A stretch of 64,000 nucleotides of DNA, taken from NCBI GenBank assembly GCA_021845805.1, contig JAJZVD010000001.1:1-64000 (forward strand), written 5' to 3'. The notes beneath the pieces were generated by a model. It searched no databases, had not been told where the DNA came from, and saw nothing but the letters and a program-made list of their open reading frames with translations. The stretch is from Pseudomonadota bacterium. Lineage in GTDB: Bacteria; Pseudomonadota; Alphaproteobacteria; Rhodobacterales; Rhodobacteraceae. Shown here piece by piece: positions 34,777 to 45,597 of this stretch; position 1 is the stretch's first letter, and the number at the start of each line of letters is the position of its first letter. Both the position numbers and the translations under genes were made by a program.

Positions 34777-35523
34777 TCAGGCGGCCGCGAGAGCGTCGAC
34801 GATCGCGCCGAAATCGGCGGCCTTCAGCGAGGCGCCGCCGACCAGCGCGCCGTCCACGTTCGAAGTCTTGAAGATTTCGGCCGCGTTCGACGGCTTCACC
34901 GAGCCGCCATAGAGCAGGCGGATGCCGTAGGCGGCTTCGCCGAAGCGGCCCACGAGCGTCGCGCGGATGAAATCGTGCACCTCGGCGATCTCGGCCAGCG
35001 TCGGGGTGCGGCCGGTGCCGATGGCCCAGACGGGTTCATAGGCCACAACGGTGTTTTCCGCCGTGGCACCGTCGGGCAGCGAACTGTCGATCTGCGCGCC
35101 CACCACGGCAAGCGTGGCGCCAAGGTCGCGCTGGCGTTCGGTTTCGCCGACGCAGACCACCGCCACCAGCCCGGCGGCCCAGGCGGCGCCGGTCTTGGCG
35201 GCCACCATCGCATCTGTTTCACCGTGATCGGTGCGGCGTTCGGAATGGCCAAGGATGACATGCATGGCCCCCGCATCGGCCAGCATCGACGCCGAGATGT
35301 CGCCCGTATGCGCGCCCGACGCGTTCCAGTGGCAATCCTGCGCGCCGATCTTCAGCGCCTTGGTCCGGCAGCGCCAGGCCATCTGGGAAATCAGCGTGGC
35401 AGGCGGGCAGATCAGCATGTCGCAGGCCGGATCGGGATGCGTTTCCAGCAGCTTTTCGATTTCCGAGAGGGACGCGGTGGTCCCGTTCATCTTCCAGTTT
35501 CCGGCGGCAAGCTTGCGGCGCAT
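34777..35523 (-). CDS. tpiA: Triose-phosphate isomerase
   Basis: 248 aa with the full TIM signature: the N-terminal GNWKMNG, the electrophilic histidine in VILGHSERR near residue 96, the catalytic glutamate in [12 protein letters not shown] near 165, and the phosphate-binding LYGGSVKP near 205. It interconverts dihydroxyacetone phosphate and glyceraldehyde 3-phosphate. It is transcribed alone and ends at the shared terminator with the transporter operon. Confidence 0.97.
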   Translation of the reverse strand: MRRKLAAGNWKMNGTTASLSEIEKLLETHPDPACDMLICPPATLISQMAWRCRTKALKIGAQDCHWNASGAHTGDISASMLADAGAMHVILGHSERRTDHGETDAMVAAKTGAAWAAGLVAVVCVGETERQRDLGATLAVVGAQIDSSLPDGATAENTVVAYEPVWAIGTGRTPTLAEIAEVHDFIRATLVGRFGEAAYGIRLLYGGSVKPSNAAEIFKTSNVDGALVGGASLKAADFGAIVDALAAA

Positions 35524-35597
35524 GGGGTCCTCCCTTTGTCACGGGACAGGCTTAACCCACGGATGCGGAAACAGGAATGCGGAAAATCCGCGCGCCC

Positions 35598-35960
35598 TCA
35601 GGAGGTGGCGTCCTCGTCGCGGAACTTCACCGACTCGCCGCAGCCGCAGGTCTCGACCACGTTGGGGTTGCGGAACCGGAACCCGGAATCGAGCAGCGTG
35701 GTTTCAAAGTCGATCTCGGTTCCGAACATGAACATCTGCGCCATGGGGGCGATCATCACCCGCGCGCCGTCCTGTTCGACCACCTCGTCCATCGGGTTGA
35801 TCTCGGCCGCGAAATCCATGGTGTATTCCATGCCCGCGCAGCCGCCCTTCTTCACGCCGATGCGCAGGCCCTTGGCGCCGTCACGCGCCATCAGCCGGGT
35901 GATCTGCCGTGTGGCGGCGGGGGTCAGGGTGACGGCCTGCTTGCCGGGAATGCCGAACAT
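35598..35960 (-). CDS. HesB/IscA-type iron-sulfur assembly protein (SufA-like)
   Basis: 120 aa with the A-type carrier cysteines: one in VKKGGCAGMEY near residue 40 and the pair in VVETCGCGESV near 106-108. It accepts and hands over Fe-S clusters. It lies 7 bp after the SufT-like gene on the same strand, so the two form a small Fe-S maturation operon. No sufBCDS genes are in the window. Confidence 0.92.
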   Translation of the reverse strand: MFGIPGKQAVTLTPAATRQITRLMARDGAKGLRIGVKKGGCAGMEYTMDFAAEINPMDEVVEQDGARVMIAPMAQMFMFGTEIDFETTLLDSGFRFRNPNVVETCGCGESVKFRDEDATS

Positions 35961-35967
35961 GGTTTCC

Positions 35968-38089
<2,122 letters not shown>

Positions 38090-38200
38090 TCCGAGTGCGC
38101 GTCCCTTTCGTCCCGGATGGTTCCGTGACATAGAAATTAATGATGACACAGTTCGGTGACGGAACGCAAAGAGGTTCCGGCATCCTCGGAAGGCGGACCC

Positions 38201-38809
38201 TTGGCGCACCCGTTGGACAGCATTGGTTTTTCCGAGCTTGCCCCCGCCGGGTACTATATCGCGGTGCGCCTCGGCTTTGCTTTTCCTCTGGCGGAATACA
38301 ACGAGCTTCCTGAACCTTGGGTGGAGTATTACACCCGCAACGGGCTGATGCTGGATGATCCCGTGGTGCGCTGGATCTACGACCATACCGGCGCCCGTGC
38401 CTGGAGCGCGATCGACACGCCGGACCCGCGCGGGGTCATGGCGCAGGCGCGCGCTTTCGGTCTGAACTTCGGCGTGGCGATCGTCTGCGCCGATCCGGGC
38501 CCCGGCGGGCAACGCAGCTTTGGCAGCTTTGCGCGCGGCGACCGCGAATACACCGATCTGGAAATCCGTCTGCTGTCGGGCAAGCTGCAGTTGCTGCACG
38601 CGCAGATGGCGCCGCCGTCGAACCTGACGCGGGCAGAGCTTGAGGCGCTGCGCATGGTGAAGGACGGCCTGAAGCTGAAGGAAATCGCGGGCGAACTGCA
38701 AATCACCGAAGGCGCGGTGAAGCAGCGGCTGAAGAATGCGCGCCAAAAGCTTGGCGCGCGGAACGGCAGTCACGCGGTATCGCTGGCGGTGGGGGCCGGA
38801 TTGATCTGA
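38201..38809 (+). CDS. luxR: LuxR-family quorum-sensing regulator
   Basis: About 202 aa. The N-terminal autoinducer-binding domain has WVEYYTRNGLMLDDPVVRW, where W, Y and D line the ligand pocket. The C-terminal LuxR helix-turn-helix reads LTRAELEALRMVKDGLKLKE then IAGELQITEGAVKQRLKNAR. It probably binds the signal made by the adjacent LuxI. TTG 38201 is preferred as start because GGAAGG lies 7 nt upstream; GTG 38156 in the same frame would add 15 residues but has no visible ribosome binding site. Confidence 0.85.
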   Translation: MAHPLDSIGFSELAPAGYYIAVRLGFAFPLAEYNELPEPWVEYYTRNGLMLDDPVVRWIYDHTGARAWSAIDTPDPRGVMAQARAFGLNFGVAIVCADPGPGGQRSFGSFARGDREYTDLEIRLLSGKLQLLHAQMAPPSNLTRAELEALRMVKDGLKLKEIAGELQITEGAVKQRLKNARQKLGARNGSHAVSLAVGAGLI

Positions 38810-38872
38810 TCCGGGCTGTCGTGCGTACCCGTAATGCGGGAAAACGTCCTTCGAACTCGCCGTTTAGTAATT

Positions 38873-38894
38873 ATCATCCAGTCGCCTTGATGAT
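38873..38894. promoter_or_regulatory. Possible lux-box-like inverted repeat upstream of luxI
   Basis: ATCATC and GATGAT are separated by 10 bp, giving a 22-bp dyad, close to the 18-20 bp of lux boxes. It ends 33 bp before the luxI ATG. The sequence does not match the classic lux-box consensus. Confidence 0.3.
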
Positions 38895-38927
38895 CTAATT
38901 GCCCTACCGAAACTGGAGGGCACACCC

Positions 38928-39533
38928 ATGGATAGCATCACCTTCGACTTTTCCGATCTGCATCGTCACGGGCCCGCGTTCTACGACTACCTCAGACTGC
39001 GCAAGCGCTTCTTCGTGGACGGTCTCGGCTGGGACATTCCCCATGACGACAAGGTCGAGATGGATCAGTATGACAATCCGCTTGCGCGTTACTCGCTGGT
39101 GCTGCGCGACGGCATCGTGATCGGCGGCGCGCGCACGATGCCCACCACCGCCCGCTGGGGCGCGCATACCTACATGCTGCGCGACGCGCTGGCGGGAAAG
39201 CTTCCCGACATTCCGGCAAGCGTGATGCCGCAGGACATCCGCACCCCCGAGGTCTGGGAATGCACCCGGCTGGTGATCTCGGACGCGGTGCGCAGCCAGT
39301 CCGAACGCAGCCTGTGTCTGGCGATGATCGTCGACGGTCTTGCCGATGTGGCGCGGGCACATGGCGCAAGCCAGCTGCTGTCCCTGTCGCCGCTGACGTT
39401 GGTGCGGGCGCTGCGGTCGCTTGGCTGGCAGGCGGACCGGATCGGCGAGCCCTACCGCAACACCGGCGACGGGCGGCAATACGCGGTTCTGGCGATGCCG
39501 GCGGCGAAGGGGGTGCCGCTTGCGGCCGAATGA
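38928..39533 (+). CDS. luxI: Acyl-homoserine-lactone synthase LuxI
   Basis: 201 aa of the autoinducer synthase family. Conserved residues are visible: R in YLRLRKRFFVDGLGWD, the acidic set in VEMDQYDNPLARY, R in GGARTMPTT, and E and R in VWECTRLVI. It makes acyl-homoserine lactone from S-adenosylmethionine and an acyl carrier. GGAGGG lies 7 nt before the ATG. The signal's chain length cannot be predicted. It is downstream of luxR in the same direction, with a 118-bp gap that should hold its own promoter. Confidence 0.95.
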   Translation: MDSITFDFSDLHRHGPAFYDYLRLRKRFFVDGLGWDIPHDDKVEMDQYDNPLARYSLVLRDGIVIGGARTMPTTARWGAHTYMLRDALAGKLPDIPASVMPQDIRTPEVWECTRLVISDAVRSQSERSLCLAMIVDGLADVARAHGASQLLSLSPLTLVRALRSLGWQADRIGEPYRNTGDGRQYAVLAMPAAKGVPLAAE

Positions 39534-39567
39534 GACCGGGGGTCTGCCCCGCAGGGTGGATTTCGCC

Positions 39568-39595
39568 CTTGCGTTGCGCGGGGCTGGTCGTATTT
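39568..39595 (+). promoter_or_regulatory. Candidate heat-shock (RpoH) promoter of lon
   Basis: CTTG at 39568-39571 and CGTATTT at 39589-39595 are separated by 17 bp. This is near the alphaproteobacterial RpoH pattern CTTG-N17-CYTATNT. It lies 129 bp before the lon ATG. Confidence 0.4.
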
Positions 39596-39724
39596 CTGTC
39601 ACATGGCCGTGAAAAGGCGTGGTTGAAAGCCGCCGCCATCTGCCCCAGATATCGTGTCGAACAGGGGAGGGCGGCACGCTGCCGACGATCGGGGCCTTCG
39701 CCTTCCTGCCAGAAAGGACCGCGC

Positions 39725-42133
39725 ATGAAAGACGCTCTTGCCTACAGCTACCCGGTGTTGCCGCTGCGCGACATCGTGGTCTTCCCCCACATGATCGTGC
39801 CTCTGTTCGTCGGGCGCGAGAAATCGGTGCGGGCGCTGGAAGAGGTGATGAAGGACGACAAGCAGATCCTGTTGTCGTCGCAGATCGACCCTTCGGTCGA
39901 CGACCCGACCACCGACGGCATCTATACCGCCGGGGTCCTTGCCAATGTGCTGCAGTTGCTGAAGCTGCCCGACGGCACCGTGAAGGTGCTGGTCGAGGGA
40001 CGCGCCCGCGTCCGCATCACGGAATACCTGCGCAACGAGAGCTTCTTCGAGGCCCGCGCCGAGCTTCTGTCGGAAACCCCGGGCGACAAGTCCGCGGTCA
40101 CGGCGCTGTTGCGTTCGGTCGGCGAAGAGTTCGAGCGCTACGCCAAGGTCAAGAAGAACATCCCCGAAGAGGCGCTTGCGGCCGTGGCGGAAACCCGCGA
40201 GCCGAACAAGCTGGCCGACCTTGTGGCCGGGCATCTTGGCATCGAGGTGGGGCAAAAGCAGGAACTGCTGGAAACGCTCGACGTGGCCGAGCGGCTGGAG
40301 AAGGTCTACGGCCTGATGCAGGGCGAGATGTCGGTTCTGCAGGTCGAGAAGAAGATCAAGAGCCGCGTCAAGACGCAGATGGAGCGCACCCAGCGCGAGT
40401 ACTACCTGAATGAGCAGATGAAGGCCATTCAGAAGGAACTCGGCGACGGCGAGGACGGCCAGAACGAGCTGAACGAGCTGGAAGAGCGCATCAAGAACAC
40501 CAAGCTGTCCAAGGAAGCCCGTGAAAAGGCGCAGGGCGAGCTGAAGAAGCTGAAGTCGATGTCGCCGATGTCGGCCGAAGCCACGGTGGTGCGCAACTAC
40601 CTGGACTGGATGCTGTCGATCCCGTGGGGCGAGAAGTCGCGGGTGAAGAAGGACCTGGGGGCGGCGCAGCGGGTGCTGGATGCCGACCACTACGGGCTGG
40701 AAAAGGTCAAGGAACGCATCGTGGAATACCTTGCCGTGCAGGCGCGGGCCACGAAGATGAAGGGGCCGATCCTCTGCCTCGTCGGGCCTCCCGGCGTGGG
40801 CAAGACCTCGCTCGGCCGGTCGGTCGCGAAGGCCACCGGGCGCGAGTTCATCCGCATCTCGCTGGGCGGGGTGCGCGACGAAAGCGAGATCCGCGGCCAC
40901 CGGCGGACCTACATCGGCTCCATGCCCGGCAAGATCATCCAGGCGATGAAGAAGGCCAAGACCACCAATCCGCTGATCCTGCTCGATGAGATCGACAAGA
41001 TGGGGCAGGATTTCCGGGGCGACCCGGCCAGCGCGATGCTGGAGGTGCTGGACCCGGAACAGAACTCGACCTTCATGGACCACTATCTTGAGGTGGAATA
41101 CGACCTCTCGAACGTGATGTTCATCACCACGGCGAACTCCTACAACATGCCGGGCCCGTTGTTGGACCGGATGGAGATCATCCCGCTGGCGGGCTACACC
41201 GAGGACGAGAAGCGCGAGATCGCCAAGCAGCACCTGCTGGACAAGCAGATCAAGGCGCATGGGCTGAAGCCTTCCGAGTTCGGGATCACCGATGCCGCGC
41301 TGATGGAGATGGTGCGCACCTATACCCGCGAGGCGGGGGTGCGAAACCTCGAGCGCGAGATCGCCAAGCTTGCCCGCAAGGCGGTGACCGAGATCGTCAA
41401 GGGCAAGGTCAAGAGCGTGACGATCACGCCCGACACCCTGGAAGAGTTCCTGGGCGTCAAGAAGTTCCGCTATGGCCTGGCCGAGAAGGAAGATCAGGTC
41501 GGCGTGGTCACCGGGCTTGCCTGGACCAGCGTGGGCGGCGAGCTTCTGTCGATCGAGGCGCTGAAGCTGCCGGGCAAGGGCCGGATGAAGACCACCGGCA
41601 AGCTGGGCGAGGTGATGAAGGAATCGATCGACGCGGCGTCCAGCTTCGTGCGCTCGATCTCGCCCGAGCTGGGGATCAAGCCGCCGAAGTTCGAGGCGGT
41701 GGACATCCACGTTCACGTTCCCGAAGGCGCGACGCCCAAGGACGGGCCCAGCGCCGGCGTGGCGATGGTGACCTCGATCGTCTCGGTGCTGACCGGCATC
41801 CCGGTCCGCAAGGATGTGGCGATGACGGGCGAGGTGACGCTGCGCGGCAATGTGCTGCCGATCGGGGGCCTGAAGGAAAAGCTGATGGCGGCGCATCGCG
41901 GCGGCATCACCACCGTGCTGATCCCCGAAGAAAACGCCCGTGACCTGCCCGAGATCCCCGACAACGTGAAGGCGGGGCTGACCATCATCCCCGTCGCGCA
42001 TGTGCGCGAGGTGCTGAAGAACGCGCTGGTGCGGATGCCCGAGCCGGTGGAGTGGGACGAGGCCGCCGAAGAGGCCGCCCGCGCCGCCCGCAGCGCGCCC
42101 GCGCCCGAAGCGGCGGCGCAGACCGCGCACTGA
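39725..42133 (+). CDS. lon: ATP-dependent protease Lon
   Basis: 802 aa. An N-terminal LonN domain ([20 protein letters not shown]) and a coiled linker precede an AAA+ module with Walker [10 protein letters not shown] near residue 353 and Walker [12 protein letters not shown] near 417. The C-terminal protease domain has the catalytic serine in [11 protein letters not shown] near 675, with a lysine about 43 residues later. It degrades misfolded and regulatory proteins. ATG 39725 gives the standard start. The Ala-rich last 25 residues are an ordinary tail. A terminator follows at 42157. Confidence 0.98.
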   Translation: MKDALAYSYPVLPLRDIVVFPHMIVPLFVGREKSVRALEEVMKDDKQILLSSQIDPSVDDPTTDGIYTAGVLANVLQLLKLPDGTVKVLVEGRARVRITEYLRNESFFEARAELLSETPGDKSAVTALLRSVGEEFERYAKVKKNIPEEALAAVAETREPNKLADLVAGHLGIEVGQKQELLETLDVAERLEKVYGLMQGEMSVLQVEKKIKSRVKTQMERTQREYYLNEQMKAIQKELGDGEDGQNELNELEERIKNTKLSKEAREKAQGELKKLKSMSPMSAEATVVRNYLDWMLSIPWGEKSRVKKDLGAAQRVLDADHYGLEKVKERIVEYLAVQARATKMKGPILCLVGPPGVGKTSLGRSVAKATGREFIRISLGGVRDESEIRGHRRTYIGSMPGKIIQAMKKAKTTNPLILLDEIDKMGQDFRGDPASAMLEVLDPEQNSTFMDHYLEVEYDLSNVMFITTANSYNMPGPLLDRMEIIPLAGYTEDEKREIAKQHLLDKQIKAHGLKPSEFGITDAALMEMVRTYTREAGVRNLEREIAKLARKAVTEIVKGKVKSVTITPDTLEEFLGVKKFRYGLAEKEDQVGVVTGLAWTSVGGELLSIEALKLPGKGRMKTTGKLGEVMKESIDAASSFVRSISPELGIKPPKFEAVDIHVHVPEGATPKDGPSAGVAMVTSIVSVLTGIPVRKDVAMTGEVTLRGNVLPIGGLKEKLMAAHRGGITTVLIPEENARDLPEIPDNVKAGLTIIPVAHVREVLKNALVRMPEPVEWDEAAEEAARAARSAPAPEAAAQTAH

Positions 42134-42156
42134 GCCTGCGCGCGAAGAACGACAGG

Positions 42157-42187
42157 GGGCGTGCCCGGCAGCGGGCACGCCCTTTTT
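42157..42187 (+). terminator. Intrinsic terminator of lon
   Basis: A 10-bp stem of GGGCGTGCCC and GGGCACGCCC is followed by TTTTT at 42183-42187. It lies 23 bp after the lon stop. Confidence 0.92.
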
Positions 42188-42323
42188 CCTGTCCGTCGCG
42201 CCGGGCGAATCGTGATCGGGCCTTGGTGGCGGCGACCCGGGCAGGATTGCCGCGCGGCGCGGTGACAACCGGGGCGGCGCCACGCTATGCTTCGCGCGGG
42301 CAGGATCATCACGCGAGAGGGAC

Positions 42324-42710
42324 ATGGCAAAGAAACGCAGCGCGCAGGCCAAGACGGACATGGACGCGCAGATCGACCCCGCGGCAGGGCCCGGCGCCCC
42401 CGCGGCCGAACCCGCGGCCGAAAGCGCCGGGGCACCGGGGGCCGTGCTGAAGAAGAAGGAATTGCTGGACCGGGTGGTCGCTCGCTCGGGCGTCAAGAAA
42501 AGCGAGGCCCGCGACATCGTCGAGGCCGTGCTTGCCGAACTGGGCGCGGCGCTTGCGCGGGGCGAGGGGTTGAACCTGCCGCCGCTGGGCAAGGCCAAGG
42601 TGAACCGGACCCGCGACAACGCGCAGGGCGAGGTGCTGATCGTCAAGCTCCGGCGCGGCGGCGAGGGCAAGGAAACCGCGCAAACCCCCCTTGCGGACGA
42701 CGCGGAGTGA
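42324..42710 (+). CDS. HU/IHF-family DNA-binding protein with N-terminal extension
   Basis: 128 aa. The HU-like domain begins near residue 42 (LKKKELLDRVVARSGVKKSE) and includes EALNLPPLGKAKV-type beta strand (GEGLNLPPLGKAKVNRTRDN), which replaces the usual G-F-G-x-F motif of HU. About 40 residues rich in Ala, Pro and Glu come first, and the C-terminal tail is acidic. It is probably a nucleoid-associated protein. Downstream of lon, as HU genes often are in proteobacteria, but separated from it by a terminator. Confidence 0.85.
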   Translation: MAKKRSAQAKTDMDAQIDPAAGPGAPAAEPAAESAGAPGAVLKKKELLDRVVARSGVKKSEARDIVEAVLAELGAALARGEGLNLPPLGKAKVNRTRDNAQGEVLIVKLRRGGEGKETAQTPLADDAE

Positions 42711-42729
42711 GTCTAATACCCCCGCCAAC

Positions 42730-42804
42730 GGGTGATTAGCTCAGCGGTAGAGCGCTTCGTTCACATCGAAGATGTCAGCGGTTCAAATCCGTTATCACCC
42801 ACCA
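42730..42804 (+). tRNA. tRNA-Val(CAC)
   Basis: A 75-nt cloverleaf. Acceptor GGGTGAT pairs with ATCACCC, the D-arm is AGCTCAGCGGTAGAGC, and anticodon stem CTTCG/CGAAG encloses loop TTCACAT, giving CAC. The T-arm is GCGGTTCAAATCCGT and CCA is encoded at 42802-42804. Confidence 0.95.
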
Positions 42805-42972
42805 TTCTTCCTTGCGCGCCCGGCCTTTGCCGGGCGCGTTCGCTTTCTGGGGATGCGGTCTTGCCGCCCCGGCGGCGATCGGGCACCCTTGGTTGACAGG
42901 CAGAGCCGCAATAACTAAACACACGGGTTCAGATCGCGCCTCGGCTGGGGCGCCAGCGCCGACGGGGTCGAG

Positions 42973-43722
42973 GTGAAAGCGGTCGCGATCGTCATACCGA
43001 TGCACAACGAGGCCGAGGCCGCGGCTCCGCTGATCCGCGGGATCGTCGCCGCCTGTGCCAGCCTGCCGGGATACGAGATCGTGGCGGTCGATGACGGCTC
43101 GACCGATGGCACCGCGGCGGCGCTGCTGGCGTTGCAGGCGGAAGCGCCGGCGCTTCGGGTGATCCGGCACGCGACGGCCGGCGGGCAGAGCGCGGCGGTC
43201 CATTCCGGGGTGCTTGCGGCCGAAGCCGCGGTGGTCTGCACGCTGGATGGCGACGGGCAGAACCCACCCGAAGAACTGCCGAAGCTCTGGGGGCCGCTTT
43301 TGGCCGATGCCACGGGGCGCATCGGGCTGGTGGCCGGGCAACGGGTGCACCGGCAGGACACGCTCTCGAAACGGCTTGCCTCGCGTCTGGCGAACGGGCT
43401 CAGGGCGTGGCTTCTGAAGGATGGCACACGCGATACCGGCTGCGGGCTCAAGGGCTTCCGCCGCGATGCCTTTCTGGCATTTCCCTATTTCGACCACATG
43501 CACCGCTACCTGCCGGCGCTGGCCCGCCGCGATGGCTGGGAGATCGTGCTGGTCGATGTGGCGCATCGCGAGCGCACGACGGGGCGGTCGAAATACACCA
43601 ATTTCCAGCGCGCGCTGGTCGGGATTGCCGATCTTGCGGGCGTGGCCTGGCTGATCCACCGCCGCAAGAAGGCGCGCGGGCAGGAACTTTCGTCCCCCGC
43701 AAAGGAGTTGCCCCGTGCATGA
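42973..43722 (+). CDS. Family 2 glycosyltransferase (polyprenyl-phosphate sugar transferase type)
   Basis: A 249-aa GT2 enzyme. It has VIPMHNEAEAAAPLI near residues 7-21, VAVDDGSTDGTAAAL near 37-51, the DxD-like TLDGDGQNPPEELP near 89-102, and DTGCGLKGFRRDAF near 155. This matches dolichol-phosphate-mannose synthase-like enzymes that load a sugar on undecaprenyl phosphate. Its GTG start at 42973 follows GTCGAG. Its 3' end overlaps the LAB_N gene by 8 bp, and a GT39 enzyme follows, so it probably makes the lipid-linked donor for that transferase. Confidence 0.9.
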   Translation: MKAVAIVIPMHNEAEAAAPLIRGIVAACASLPGYEIVAVDDGSTDGTAAALLALQAEAPALRVIRHATAGGQSAAVHSGVLAAEAAVVCTLDGDGQNPPEELPKLWGPLLADATGRIGLVAGQRVHRQDTLSKRLASRLANGLRAWLLKDGTRDTGCGLKGFRRDAFLAFPYFDHMHRYLPALARRDGWEIVLVDVAHRERTTGRSKYTNFQRALVGIADLAGVAWLIHRRKKARGQELSSPAKELPRA

Positions 43723-44023
43723 GGCGCTGAGCAGGCTGTTCGACATGGACACGATGACCGATGTCATCTGGGTCGGGATCGGGTTGCTTGGCCAGTTGCT
43801 GTTCACCGGGCGCTTCGTGTTGCAGTGGCTCGCCTCGGAAAAGGCGCGACGTTCGGTGGTGCCGGTCACCTTCTGGTACCTCTCGATCGGCGGGGCCGTG
43901 ATCCTGCTGGCCTATGCGATCCACCGCGGCGATCTGGTGTTCACGCTGGGCCAGTCCTTCGGGGTGATCGTTTATGCCCGCAATCTCTGGCTGATCCGTG
44001 CCGAGCGCCGCGCCGCCAGTTGA
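43715..44023 (+). CDS. LAB_N-domain membrane protein (lipid A biosynthesis N-terminal-like)
   Basis: A 102-aa protein with three transmembrane helices. It carries the LAB_N signature LLGQLLFTGRFVLQWLASEK and PVTFWYLSIGGAVILLAYAI, then FTLGQSFGVIVYARNLWLI. Such proteins are often encoded with a GT2 and a GT39 enzyme for modification of surface lipids, where they may flip or present the lipid-linked sugar. It overlaps both neighbours, so the three are coupled. Confidence 0.9.
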   Translation: MHEALSRLFDMDTMTDVIWVGIGLLGQLLFTGRFVLQWLASEKARRSVVPVTFWYLSIGGAVILLAYAIHRGDLVFTLGQSFGVIVYARNLWLIRAERRAAS

Positions 44024-45455
44024 ACGCGTCTGGCTGGCGCCCGCGCTGGCCATCGTGCTGGGGATCGCCGCGCTCAGGGCGGTGCTGCTGGCCTTCGACC
44101 GGCTCGATCTCTTTGTCGACGAGGCGCAATACTGGCTCTGGGGGCGTGAACTTGCCTTCGGCTATTATTCCAAGCCTCCGCTGGTGGGCTGGGTCGTGGG
44201 GCTGTCGACCGCGATCGGCGGCGATGGCGCGTTCTGGGTGCGGCTGCCCGGCGTGCTGGCAAATGCGGCCAGCGCGCTGATCCTGGCGCGGATCGCGGCG
44301 GAAACGCGGGGGCGCGCGGCGGCGCTCTGGGTGGCGGCCGGCTTTTCCACCCTGCCGATGGTGGGCGTGGGCAGCCTGCTGATCGGCACGGATACGATCA
44401 TGTTTCCCTTCCTCGCGCTGGCGCTCTGGGCCTGGCGGCGGGTGCATGCGGGGCAGGGGATGCGGATGGCGCTTTGGGCGGGGATCGCGCTGGGGGCGGG
44501 GGCGATGGCGAAATACGCCGCGCTTTACCTGATCCCGGGGGCTGCGGTGGCCGCGCTTTGGCCAACCGCCCGGCCGCGGGCGCGCGAGGCGGCGCTGGCG
44601 CTGGCGGCGGCGGCGCTGGTGCTGGCGCCTAACGTCATCTGGAATGCGCTGAACGGCTTTCCCACGCTGCGGCACACCCTCGACAACATCGACTGGGTGA
44701 ACCGCGCCGATGACCGGCTGGCGCTGCGGCCGGTCAGCCTCGTGCGGTTCCTTGCGGCGCAACTGGCGGTTTTCGGTCCGCTGGCCGTTCCGCTGTTCCT
44801 GCGGCGGCTGACGGGGGCGGATGCCACCGACAGGCTGTGGGCCGCCTTCGCGCTGCCGGTGCTTGTGCTGGTCGGGGCCGAGGCGCTGCTGGACCGGGCC
44901 TATGCCAACTGGGCGGCGGTGGCCTGGCTGCCGGGCACGCTGATGGTCTTTGCCGCCTTCCCCCGCAGCCCGCGGCTGGGCGCGGCCGTGCTTGGCGTGA
45001 ATGCCGCGATCTGCCTGGCGCTGCCGCTGGCCACGCTGGCCCCCGCGGCGCTGACCGATGCGAAGGGGCAGCCGCTGCTGGCCCGCTATCTGGGCCGCGC
45101 CACAACCACGCGGGCGATCCTGTCCGAGGTGCGGGCCATCGGCGCGACCGCCGTCGTATCGGCAGACCGCGACGTGCTGGCCGACCTGTTCTACACCGGG
45201 CGCGATGCGGGGGTGCCGATCTATGCCGCCCCGCCCGGCCCCTGCGCGGGCGATGCCGATGACTGCGCGCGCAACCACTACCAGATGACGCATCCCGCAC
45301 CGCAGCTGCTGCCGGGGCCCGCGCTTTATGTCGGGGCACCCGCGCCCGCCTGCGTCAGCGACCCGCCGGTGGCCGTGTTGCCCGCCGCACCGGGCACCTG
45401 GCAGAAGGTGCCCCTGCCGCTTTACCGCCTGCCCGCGGGGTGCTGGGCCCGCTGA
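43998..45455 (+). CDS. Family 39 glycosyltransferase (ArnT/PMT-like)
   Basis: A 485-aa membrane protein with about eleven hydrophobic segments. The first periplasmic loop has FVDEAQYWLWGRELAFGYYSKPPLVGWV with the DEA catalytic motif of GT-C transferases (near residues 36-63). It probably moves a sugar from undecaprenyl phosphate to lipid A or another periplasmic acceptor. GTG 43998 overlaps the LAB_N gene by 26 bp. The C-terminal soluble part has four cysteines (GPCAGDADDCARN, PACVSD, AGCWAR), perhaps disulfide-bonded. Confidence 0.88.
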   Translation: MPSAAPPVERVWLAPALAIVLGIAALRAVLLAFDRLDLFVDEAQYWLWGRELAFGYYSKPPLVGWVVGLSTAIGGDGAFWVRLPGVLANAASALILARIAAETRGRAAALWVAAGFSTLPMVGVGSLLIGTDTIMFPFLALALWAWRRVHAGQGMRMALWAGIALGAGAMAKYAALYLIPGAAVAALWPTARPRAREAALALAAAALVLAPNVIWNALNGFPTLRHTLDNIDWVNRADDRLALRPVSLVRFLAAQLAVFGPLAVPLFLRRLTGADATDRLWAAFALPVLVLVGAEALLDRAYANWAAVAWLPGTLMVFAAFPRSPRLGAAVLGVNAAICLALPLATLAPAALTDAKGQPLLARYLGRATTTRAILSEVRAIGATAVVSADRDVLADLFYTGRDAGVPIYAAPPGPCAGDADDCARNHYQMTHPAPQLLPGPALYVGAPAPACVSDPPVAVLPAAPGTWQKVPLPLYRLPAGCWAR

Positions 45456-45509
45456 CCCGCCGACCCGCACTTGCGCGCGGCGCCCCGAACGGGCTAGACA
45501 GGCCCCGCC

Positions 45510-45585
<76 letters not shown>

Positions 45586-45597
45586 CGCGGACGCCGC

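Noticed and set aside
38120-38165. Inverted GTTCCGT / ACGGAAC near the LuxR start as a lux box
   Set aside because: The arms are perfect but 32 bp apart, too far for a LuxR dimer site; it may be chance or a weak mRNA hairpin.
39599-42670. Open frame of over 1000 codons on the minus strand across lon
   Set aside because: It is the antisense shadow of lon in GC-rich DNA: its translation is rich in His, Arg, Gly and Leu without domains, while the plus strand has a complete Lon protease.
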